Shown here piece by piece: positions 8,474-17,254 of a stretch of 64,000 nucleotides of DNA. The stretch is taken from positions 8,428,001-8,492,000 of the forward strand of contig OZ024895.1 in NCBI GenBank assembly GCA_964017195.1. Direction: 5' to 3'. Within the stretch, counting starts at the first letter, position 1. The number at the start of each line of letters is the position of its first letter. The DNA is from Siderastrea radians. Taxonomy: Eukaryota > Cnidaria > Anthozoa > Scleractinia > Rhizangiidae. A program made the translations under genes and the position numbers. The notes below the pieces were generated by a model. That model worked only from the letters and a program-made list of their open reading frames with translations. It was not told the origin of the DNA and did not search any database.

Positions 8474-9295
8474 ATGGATATGTTTACTTATGAAGGAAAT
8501 AAATTAGCTATCATTAAAAAGGATAATGACATATGGTTCCGTGCTAAAACTGTTGCAATTATTTTGGGATATTCAAATTCACGAAAAGCGATTAATAATC
8601 ATGTTGATTCTGAAGATAAATGTACACTGAACGAACTCAAATCCAAAGGTAACGAATCATTACCTTTGACTGGGAACCTTAAAAACACTATTTATATAAA
8701 TGAATCCGGACTATACAGCCTCATTTTGAGATCTAGTATGGGTAAAGCGAAAGAATTCAAACGATGGGTAACAAAAGAGGTTTTACCATCAATCAGAAAA
8801 ACTGATAAGTATGAATTCAAAAACAAGACATACAAAATGCTGACATTCAATATCAACACAGAGTATGATTTACATAAAAAGGTAGTCAACTTTATTAGAA
8901 ACAATTATCCTAAAGCAATCCTAATCCCAACATTGGGTGAAAACCAAATCAATGTTAACATGAGAATAAAATCATACAACATGGGTTATCAAAAGGGAGC
9001 TTGTGATCTATTCATAGGAAATATGCATTTAAAGTACTCAGGTTTTGCAATCGAATTTAAAACACCAACTGGTTATGGAAAGCTTTCAGAAGAACAGGAG
9101 ATGATGCTACAAGAGTACGAAAACAACAATTACAAAATATTAGTCAGCAACGATTATGATGAAATCATTAAAGAAATCATACTTTATTTCCAGGGTGTAA
9201 GAATCAAATGCAAACGTTGTTCCAGAAAATTCAAGTCAACGGAAACATTAAAGAATCATTCGAATTATATACACTGTATTTATTTAAAGAAATAA
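8474..9295 (+). CDS. Bro-N / VRR-NUC-like / C2H2 zinc-finger fusion protein
   Basis: 273 residues in three parts. Residues about 1-115: Bro-N DNA-binding domain, with IWFRAKTVAIILGYSN and SGLYSLILRSSMGKAKEFKR typical of baculovirus/phage repeated-ORF proteins. Residues about 130-245: PD-(D/E)XK nuclease of VRR-NUC flavour, with GACDLFI then FAIEFKTPTGYGKLSEEQ supplying the acidic residues and Lys. Residues about 247-270: C2H2 finger (CKRCSRKF...LKNHSNYIH). It is intact and has its own class II promoter motif. A role in genome processing or host DNA interference is inference. The domain calls are by eye, strongest for Bro-N. Confidence 0.75.
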   Translation: MDMFTYEGNKLAIIKKDNDIWFRAKTVAIILGYSNSRKAINNHVDSEDKCTLNELKSKGNESLPLTGNLKNTIYINESGLYSLILRSSMGKAKEFKRWVTKEVLPSIRKTDKYEFKNKTYKMLTFNINTEYDLHKKVVNFIRNNYPKAILIPTLGENQINVNMRIKSYNMGYQKGACDLFIGNMHLKYSGFAIEFKTPTGYGKLSEEQEMMLQEYENNNYKILVSNDYDEIIKEIILYFQGVRIKCKRCSRKFKSTETLKNHSNYIHCIYLKK

Positions 9296-9306
9296 TATAT
9301 AGTATT
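9291..9306 (+). promoter_or_regulatory. class II promoter-like motif
   Basis: AATAATATATAGTATT, eight bases before the ATG at 9315. Matches the 8451 motif except at one base. Confidence 0.5.
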
Positions 9307-9314
9307 ATATATAT

Positions 9315-9542
9315 ATGGAAAATATAAAGAGATCACGAGGTAGACCAAAAGTCTTAACTAAAGAGGAAAAAATCAAAAATAAAACTACATATATGCTAAA
9401 CAGACCTTGGTACTGCGAGATTTGTAAAACAGGTCGTAATTATACACTAGCTGGTAAACATTGCCATTTGAAAACAATAAAACATAAATTAAATAATGAG
9501 ATCAATGACATGAAAAAAATAATTGACAAACATAATGAATAA
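9315..9542 (+). CDS. AT-hook / U1-like zinc-finger small protein
   Basis: 75 residues. RSRGRPKV near the N-terminus is an AT-hook core. WYCEICKTGRNYTLAGKHCH then KTIKHK gives a CxxC...HxxxxxH finger of the kind found in small accessory proteins of Mavericks. Probable DNA- or RNA-binding early protein. It slightly overlaps an upstream extension of the PolB frame, but PolB likely starts later. Confidence 0.65.
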   Translation: MENIKRSRGRPKVLTKEEKIKNKTTYMLNRPWYCEICKTGRNYTLAGKHCHLKTIKHKLNNEINDMKKIIDKHNE

Positions 9543-9646
9543 CAATCTTTTATATACAGTTCAACAGATCCACGTGATTGGATCATTTGAATTCTTGACC
9601 ATACTTAAACGCGGATTGAAACTACTTAAAAAAATAAAACCTATAG

Positions 9647-9660
9647 ATAATATATATAGA
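9647..9660 (+). promoter_or_regulatory. class II promoter-like motif, PolB gene
   Basis: GATAATATATATAG followed directly by ATG at 9661. Supports 9661 as the PolB start rather than the upstream in-frame codon at 9523. Confidence 0.45.
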
Positions 9661-12600
9661 ATGCAAATGAAAGAATCTAATCATATTAATATGGATAAAG
9701 CTAGTTTGAAGAAACTCAGCAAATCAGAACTTATCAAATTGCTTCTGAAGCAGGAGAATAAGCCAGTTCTAGCAAAAAGAAGACCAATACCAACACCTCG
9801 TAAAAGTGTTAAAGAAATGGTTACGCAGTATGAAGATAATATTATTCTACCTCCAGTAGAATTCAGGGATAATTACAAACCAATTCCTGCACCAAGAACC
9901 AAGAAAAATGCTGTAAAAAAACCGGTTCCGACACCAAGAACCATAATAAAGCAAACAGACAATGCCTTGAAAGGTTATACAAAGTCATTTGAAATTGGCA
10001 TCAAAAACAATAAAGACCCATTAGCTCAAATGCAAAATACAAGAAAGGCCATAGAACAACATGTAATCACTTTGTTGAATGAAATAAAAGGCCTTAAATA
10101 TGTTGAAACAGTAAAAGTTACATTCAATAAAATTTCTGATGGTGAAATAGTTGAAAAGTCAGCATATTTCAACAGTAAAGCCCAAACAATTATTAACAAT
10201 ACAGAAATCAATGAAGCATTACAAATGTCAAAACAAAATATCTTAAACCAGATCTCCCAGTGGATATCAGAAGGTTCAGGATGGACTATACAATCTGTTG
10301 ATAGTCATTACCTCAACATTGTTAAATACGAACCCATGAAAGGATCCTCATATATCAAACTGCCTAACGAACTGAGAAATTCAAAGAAGGGATTAATAAA
10401 CATGAAAAATGAGGATAATGAATGCTTCAGATGGTGTCACATCAGACATATAAATCCACAAGAGAAATATCCTCAAAGAATTAAGAAGACTGACAAACAA
10501 TACGTTGGAATGTTAGATTACTCAGATGTTCAATTTCCAGTCAGTGTTAAACATTACAACAAAATTGAAAAGCATAACAGCATCAATATAAATGTATTCG
10601 GATATGAAAACAAACAACCGTACCCCATCTTTGTTTCAAAAGAAAAGTATGAAGATCATATGGAACTACTTCTGATAACGGAAAAAGAAAACAAGCATTA
10701 TGTTCTTATAAAGGATTTTAACAGATTCATGTATAACCAAACAAAACATGAACACAGAAAACACTTTTGTATGCACTGTCTGCAATGTTTTAGTTCCGAC
10801 AGGGTATTAAGCAACCACAAAGAAAACTGTATTCAAGTGAACGGCACTCAAGCAATTAAAATGCCCAACAAAGACAATAACATACTGAAATTCAACAACT
10901 TTCATAAACAGCAACCTGTACCATTTGTAATTTATGCCGATTTCGAGGCTATAACAGAGAAGATTCATGGATGCCAACAAAAAGGTAATGAATCATACAC
11001 AGAAGCTTACCAAATACATACAGACTGCGGATATGGATACAAGGTTGTCTGCTGCTATGATGACAAATATACCAAACCAATACAACTATATAGAGGTGAA
11101 AAGGCTGTATACAAATTCATGGAAAATATTTTAGAAGAAGTGAAATACTGCAAAAGAGTAATGAAAAAATATTTCAACAAACCATTGAGAATGACTGAAG
11201 AGAATGAACAGGAATTCAAAAAAGCAACAACATGCCACATCTGTGATAAAAAATATACTGAAAAAGACACTCGAGTGAGAGATCATTGCCATATTACAGG
11301 TAAATTTAGAGGCTCAGCTCACCAAGAATGTAATCTGAAACTTAGAATAAACCCAAAAGAAATAAAAATTCCTGTCATATTCCATAATTTGAGAGGTTAT
11401 GACAGCCATTTCATTATGCAAGAGATTGGTAAAATAGTAAAAGAGTACACATACAAAGACAAAAAAGGAGAAGTAAAGCAGATGAATATTAATGCCATAC
11501 CTTGTAATATGGAAAAATACATGGCGTTCATGCTTGGAAACCATCTAACATTTATTGACAGTTTCCAGTTTATGAGTTCTAGTCTCGATAAATTAGTCAG
11601 CAACTTACCAGCAGGAGCTTTAAAATATACAAGCAAAAGATTCCAAAAAGAAAAATTAAATCTTATGACGCGAAAAGGTATTTATCCGTATGATTACATG
11701 GACAGTTTTGAGAAATTCAATAAAACAGAATTACCGACTAAAGAGGAATTTTACAGCATATTGAATAATGAGCATATTTCAGATGAAGATTATTGTCATG
11801 CTCAAAAAGTGTGGAATACATTTAAATTACAAATGATGGGTGAATACCACAATCTATATCTCAAGTCTGATATACTTCTATTAGCCGATGTATTTGAAAA
11901 CTTCCGTAAGACTTGTCTGCAGTATTACAAATTAGACCCATGCCACTATTTCACTAGCCCTGGTCTGTCATGGGACGCCATGTTGAAGATGACTAATATT
12001 CAATTAGAACTAATGACAGACATAGATATGTTTCAATTCATTGAAGCAGGTATGCGTGGTGGTATATCTTATATTTCCAACCGATATGGAAAAGCAAACA
12101 ACAAGTACATGAGAGAATATGATGAGAATATGCCGTCAAAATACATTATGTACCTTGATGCAAATAATTTATACGGTTGGGCAATGAGCCAATATCTCCC
12201 TACTGGGGGTTTCAAATGGTTGACGGAAAAGCAGATTAATAAAATCAATTTAGCTCAGTATAATGAAGACAGTAATAAAGGATTGTTAATAGAAGTTGAT
12301 TTAGAATACCCAAAAGAGTTGCATGATCTTCATAATGACTACCCAGTAGCGGCCGAGAGAGTCTGTGTTAATAAAGATATGCTGTCTGAGTATTGTAAAA
12401 CAATAGCTACAAAATACAATATATCGACAGGACTAGTAAGCAAACTAATCCCTACATTAAGCAATAAAGAAAAATATGTTCTGCATTACAGAAACCTGCA
12501 ACTGTACCTTGATCTTGGATTGAAAATAAACAAAGTCCATCGAGTGTTAGAATTCAATCAGTCGCCTTGGCTCAAAGAATACATTAGCTTTAATACAATA

Positions 12601-13204
12601 AAACGTACTCAAGCAAAAAATTCATTCGAAAAAGATTTCTTCAAACTTATGAATAACTCAGTTTTTGGTAAAACAATGGAAAATTTACGAAAACGCATTG
12701 ATATTCGACTTATCTCAGATGAGAAGAAACTATTGAAAATGGTAAGTAAACCAACTTATGTAAGCAGTAAAATCTTCAACGAAAATTTGGTAGCAGTGCA
12801 TAAAATAAAGGAAACGCTCACTTTAAACAGGCCGTCATATGTAGGAATGTGTATCCTTGATCTGAGCAAGACATTAATGTATAATTTCCATTATAATTAC
12901 ATCAAAAAAAAGTATGGAAACAAAGCCAAATTATTATTCACAGACACAGACTCATTAACATATGAAATTGAAGCAGAAGATGTTTACCAAGACTTTTGGA
13001 ATGACAAAGATCGATTTGACAACAGCGACTACCCAGAAAGCTCGCCTTATTTCGATAAGACAAATAAAAAGGTAATAGGTAAATTCAAAGATGAAGCTTG
13101 CGGTATTCCAATAACAGAATTCATCGGTTTGCGATCAAAAATGTATAGCTACATAAAAGACAATAATAAAGGCGGAAAAACAGCCAAAGGAATCAAGAAA
13201 AATA
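9661..13204 (+). pseudogene. protein-primed family B DNA polymerase, interrupted
   Basis: Replicative polymerase of the Maverick. N-terminal extension with three PTPR/APR-type repeats (PIPTPRK, PIPAPRT, PVPTPRT). Exo I: YADFEA near 10939. A zinc/HNH-like insertion (CHICDKKY...RDHCHITG...HQECNL) at about 11230-11340. Exo II: FHNLRGYDSHF near 11380. Exo III: KSDILLLADVF near 11870. Pol motif A: YLDANNLYGWAM near 12150. Motif B: MNNSVFGKTM near 12650. Motif C: TDTDSL near 12941. KMYSY near 13140. The frame is fully open until a transposon inserts after GIKKN; the remaining C-terminal codons continue in frame at 14661. Apart from the insertion no damage is visible. Confidence 0.85.
13197..13204. 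repeat. 8-bp target-site duplication, left copy
   Basis: GAAAAATA, identical to 14660-14667 on the other side of the inserted element. Inside PolB coding sequence. Confidence 0.85.
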
Positions 13205-14659
13205 GGCTAGATTGCAGAATACCCCGCAACTGAAGCTGTTCGGCGCAGCCACCGAAAATGGCTACGCCGTCGGGGCAAGTACCAGGTATAGTAAAGGACT
13301 GGGAATGAGATAAATTATTTGTATAGTGCAGACAAATCAAGCAATTATTTCAAAGTTTTTTAATCGCTGGTTGATAGTTTTTAAAATAGACTATATTTAT
13401 GAGGAATCTTTCAATTTTGCACCCATATGAAGGAGGTGTGTCAAATAACAGTTTGTTGGCCCGCGCCCCTCTGTACCCCCGTTGTGTGGGTCACGTGATC
13501 TTGATCAGCCATGTGGTTTTCGCAGTTTGTGCTTTGAGCGGTGATGCTAAGATTGTTCGCTTTCATGACCTTGATGTTCGAACATAAAGCCTGGAGATGC
13601 CCAAAAATATGTAAGTTATCGTTTTGACTGCTTATTTGAGCTGGTTTTGTGTAGTTCGGTATTTGTAAGCTTGAATTGCGATCTCTTGTACAATGAATGG
13701 ACGAATGAATCACCAACCTAGATGTAACACGTTTCGAGTAATAGAATAAACATTTTCAGTGGCTATGATTTGTCTTGTGGTTTTCTCCAACAAAGTGTGT
13801 GTCCACAACTTGAGAATAGCTGACAAGTGAAAAAAAAATTCTTTGTACACCAGAAATATAAGCTTATTGTCTACATGACTCGTTCTAAAATCTTCATTCC
13901 GAAAATGTTTAAAATGTTGCAGTGAAAAAAGAACAGAAACGAAACGAAATACGTCTATCCAAAGACCCAGTTTAATAATAAACGCTAAGCTACGTTCCTG
14001 AGAACCAATAGAGGTATAAAATAATTTATTATTTTATGACGGTGTAGCCGCGAAGACGCGTAGCCATTTTGCAGAGAACTTGAGGGCTATGAATAAATTA
14101 TGACGGTGTAGCCACGTAGACGCGTAGCCACTTTCCAGAGAACTTAGAAACTTCTGAATTTATTATAACGGCGTAGCCGCGTAGACGCGTAGCCACTTTC
14201 CAGAGAACTTGAGGGCTATGAATAAATTATGACGGTGTAGCCACGTAGACGCGTAGCCACTTTCCAGAGAACTTAGAAACTTCTGAATTTATTATAACGG
14301 CGTAGCCGCGTAGACGCGTAGCCACTTTCCAGAGAACTTAGAAACCTTTGAATTTATTATAACGGCATAGCCGCGTAGCCGCGTAGACGCGTAGACGCGT
14401 AGCCACTTTCCAGAGAACTTGAGGGCTATGAATAAATTATGACGGTGTAGCCGCGTAGACGCGTAGCCACTTTCCAGAGAAGTTAGAAACCTTTGAATTT
14501 ATTATAACGGCGTAGCCGCGTAGACGCGTAGACGCGTAGCCACTTTCCTGAGAACTTGAGGGCTATGAATAAATTGTGACGGTGTAGCCGCGTAGACGCG
14601 TAGACGCGTAGCCGGCTACGCCGTGTAGCTAGAGATGCGGGGTATTCTGCAATCGCTCC
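13205..14659. mobile_element. 1,455-bp non-autonomous DNA transposon inside PolB
   Basis: Ends are GGCTA or GGAGC followed by the perfectly inverted 19-mer GATTGCAGAATACCCCGCA at both sides. A perfect 8-bp duplication flanks it. No transposase ORF is present. Eight-base duplications are typical of hAT, P and Merlin-like elements; the GG ends suggest Merlin-like rather than hAT, but this is tentative. The right half is a minisatellite of about 64-bp units. Because the duplication is intact and the split PolB frame is otherwise open, the insertion looks recent. Confidence 0.8.
14036..14625. repeat. minisatellite of about 64-bp units rich in GTAGCCGCGTAGACGCG
   Basis: Roughly nine units alternate between two variants, one with GAGGGCTATGAATAAATTATG and one with TAGAAACTTCTGAATTTATT, giving a higher-order period of about 128 bp. 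Each carries CGTAGACGCGTAGCC, with local expansion of the CGTAGACG core near 14370-14400 and 14515-14615. Confidence 0.75.
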
Positions 14660-14660
14660 G

Positions 14661-14879
14661 AAAAATATAATAAAGAACAACATCAAACATACTGACTACA
14701 AAAATGTTTTATTAGAAAATAAACAAATGCAACATACTATGAAGACAATCAGAAGTATTAACCATCAACTTGGAAGTTACGAGCTTAATAAAGTGTCACT
14801 CAGCTGTTTCGACGATAAAAGATATATAGCAAACAATGGAATCAAAAGTTTCGCTTACGGACATCATTGTATTAAATAA
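14661..14879 (+). pseudogene. C-terminal fragment of element-A PolB
   Basis: 72 codons ending in TAA, in the frame that continues PolB across the duplicated target site. It includes SINHQLGSYELNKVSLSCFDD, a C-terminal region typical of these polymerases. No stop or frameshift within it. Confidence 0.8.
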
Positions 14880-14886
14880 GTTTAAC

Positions 14887-14970
14887 CTAAATTACTAATT
14901 CATCCAACATCAGTTCATCATTGGGCGCAGGCATTTGTACAGCATTAGGTGTAGGTGTTGGTATCTTTAA
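14887..14970 (-). pseudogene. minus-strand coding-like tail, unrecognised
   Basis: Read on the minus strand this is an open stretch ending in TAG at 14887-14889, with a proline-rich phrase (IPTPTPNAVQMPAP) and the end ELMLDELVI. An in-frame TGA lies just upstream of it. It converges with PolB, as a neighbouring gene of the element might. Too short to assign; it may be the last remnant of a deleted gene such as the missing ATPase, but nothing shows that. Confidence 0.25.
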
Positions 14971-15328
14971 TCAACCGGAAACAACTTCTGCTCTTTTTAT
15001 CAAACTGGAACAATTTCTGATATTTTTACACGAAAAAGTAATTTATGGGTACGTTTTTAATTGGTCAATAGAGATCATATGATATCATGACCTTGTAAAA
15101 TGGCTGAGTCATTTCCTGTTTTCATCAGACATGTCCAGACTTGTTTCTGAGAAAGACTTCCTGTGGTGTGGAATCACGTGATTGAATAATGCGTTGGATG
15201 CATCATGAGATACAACATATAGTATCCAAATCCAATCAATTCAGCCCATGTAATAAAATACATATAGTTCCCCATAAAATGGAACCAGCATATAGTTTAC
15301 CAAAAAAATTATTTCCATCTAATGGAGT

Positions 15329-15403
15329 AGTAGTTATAGAGTTGGCTTGGTTTTAGAACACTTTCAAAGAAAGTGGTCTAGAACCGCCAACTCTATAACT
15401 ACT
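15329..15403. repeat. palindrome with AGTAGTTATAGAGTTGGC arms
   Basis: AGTAGTTATAGAGTTGGC at 15329-15346 is inverted at 15386-15403. The arms extend imperfectly toward the centre (ACACTTTC/GAAAGTGG). AG at the outer tip is what Maverick TIRs start with, but no matching single copy was found at the left of element A. A related CTCTATAACTAC occurs near 16034. Confidence 0.5.
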
Positions 15404-15930
15404 ATAATCGGTTCGAACCGAGATAGAAGGCGGTAATGTGTCTATTACTCGTTCTATAAGCGTTGCGCAAACTGATAATAGCTTTCTAAAAGCGAACACG
15501 AAATAGAAGACGATAACATGTCTATTACTCGTTCTATAAGCGTTGCGCAAACTGATTACAGAGTTGTAAAAGCGAACTGTTATGTCGATTACTGCTTCTA
15601 TTGAAGCATTGTGAAGTTGGCCAAGGGAAGACAACTACGATTTTGCTTCGTTATTTAAGCGTACGTGCGAAGCGAGCGAGATACACGAAAGAATTACGTT
15701 CGAAGCGAGGTAGAAGGCGGAAATATGTGTGTTACTCGTTCTATAAGGGTCGCGCAAACCGATAATAGCTTTCTAAAAGGGGACTGTTATATCGATCACT
15801 CCCTCCAATGAATCATTGTCAAACTGGCCAAGTAAAGGCAACTATGATTTTGCCTCGTTATTTAAGCGTCGAAACGAAGCGAGCGAGATACACGAAAGAC
15901 ATGCGTGCGAAGCGAGCGAGGTACACGACA
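15404..15930. repeat. degenerate tandem/interspersed repeats
   Basis: Two near-identical 80-bp blocks contain TCTATTACTCGTTCTATAAG and CGTTGCGCAAACTGAT, followed by a larger unit of about 210 bp repeated with drift (GATTTTGC..CGTTATTTAAGCG, then GCGAAGCGAGCGAG). No coding potential. Confidence 0.55.
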
Positions 15931-16295
15931 TAAAAGACGATGGTAAATTCCCAATATTACTTAATGTTTGAAATAAAATTTAACACCTTTCTCAAATATT
16001 CGAACAGAGCGACTTTACCTTTTTTACAAAACATCGCTCTATAACTACAGCTCCAAAAACATTGCCAATAACTTTCCTTCCTAATCGAGTCTTCCGATCA
16101 ACTATATTATGCATATTAGAGTCATTTTACTTTACCTCTGAAATAGCCAATAAACTACAGTATTACATACTATAAACACTAATTCCAGTGTTTTCTTTGG
16201 TTCAACTTTGACTATTAAACGCCAATTGCTAAATATTGTTCCACGAATAGGTAAAACGACTGTTACGACAAATCCACTTCACAATCATAATTAAA

Positions 16296-16437
16296 GGGTG
16301 GAATCATTTGCAGCATACGCGTATAGGTGTTGCTTTAGCGCGTGGGAATTTTCTTTTGTTTTTTAGCCAAAAAACAACAGAAAATTCGCACGTGCCAAAG
16401 CGACAGCTATACGCGTATGCTGCAAATGATTCCACCC
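16296..16437. repeat. long near-perfect hairpin (foldback element)
   Basis: The first about 68 bases pair with the last about 68. The outer 31 bp (GGGTGGAATCATTTGCAGCA...) are perfect and the inner part has a few mismatches and a small loop. It could be a MITE-like foldback or encode a hairpin RNA. No ORF of interest and no clear duplication at the borders. Confidence 0.65.
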
Positions 16438-16924
16438 AAAACTTACGACGAAGCCCTTGGGTAACAAGTGTTATAGTACCGCGCGACTACATAAACACCA
16501 TTCCGATGCCTCCACTACGACCAAACTGAATAGCACGCCACCCGCATCATACCACTAAATAAAGCATTATAGTGCACCTTTTAAAACCTGATACCAAAGT
16601 TTCCCTGACATTTGAGAATCATACACAACACAATGAACGCTCCACTGACACATTTATTTCATAATGCTCCTTCCCATTTCAGTTCTATATTGGAATCGGA
16701 TGACACTGCAATTTCTCATATAACGAATGTTAGACCGCAGGGTAGACATTTATTTCTGTTACACACTAATGAAAAAGATACTAAACGCTAAAGCCCGAAT
16801 TCCCACACGCCCGACAAACTACCGCGAACTGTTTTCATCCTATAGATAAACAACAAACGTACATATGCAAATTTCAAAGACCGACTTTGAATATTTAATT
16901 CCATTCAAAACCACAAAACTCAAA
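16438..16924. other. non-genic stretch
   Basis: AT-rich sequence between the foldback and the satellite array. No supported gene, RNA or repeat was seen. Confidence 0.5.
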
Positions 16925-17057
16925 CTATAATGGCTCACGTATCGCATGTAACCAACTGTATGGTGACCGTTTGTTGACTTCGACCCTTTCACAATGCGAT
17001 GCGGTTTTGCCAGTTCTACAACTCGTTAAAGTCTTACAAGTTGTTTTAACTCTCTTC

Positions 17058-17254
17058 AAAGTCCAAGTGTCGATAATGAGATACAGTTTCAAGTGTCGTA
17101 CCACTTGAAAGGACCCCCTTCCGCACATATCTACCGTACTGTAAGTACGAGTAATCATATGCAATTTCACCACTTGAAAGACTTGAACGAGTCGTAACAG
17201 TTGAAAGGACCCCCTTCCTCACAGCTCTACCGAACTGTAAGTAAGAGTAATCAT
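17058..17254. repeat. 96-bp satellite, two units
   Basis: Units with TTTCACCACTTGAA, GAACGAGTCGTA, GGACCCCCTTCC and CTGTAAGTAAGAGTAATCAT. The second unit is cut by X1 at 17254 and resumes at 19886. Confidence 0.7.

Larger units (their letters stand above)
3498..14970 (+). mobile_element. element A: Maverick/adintovirus-like provirus
   Basis: A block of co-oriented plus-strand genes encodes capsid protein, pX-like protein, adenain protease, PLA2, retroviral-type integrase and protein-primed PolB, the diagnostic Maverick/adintovirus set. Base composition is much more AT-rich than element B. I did not find matching TIRs or a target duplication, and no packaging ATPase or penton gene is visible. 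The element is therefore either truncated at both ends or of an unusual gene complement. The left limit is set by the microsatellite and X-tail, the right limit by a short minus-strand coding-like tail. PolB is interrupted by a nested element at 13205-14659. Confidence 0.8.

Noticed and set aside
14036..14625. CRISPR-like array
   Set aside because: The units are head-to-tail minisatellite repeats without unique spacers, in a eukaryotic transposon.
15329..15403. Right TIR of Maverick A
   Set aside because: The AG-starting palindrome is tempting, but both arms lie within 75 bp and no partner exists at the left side.
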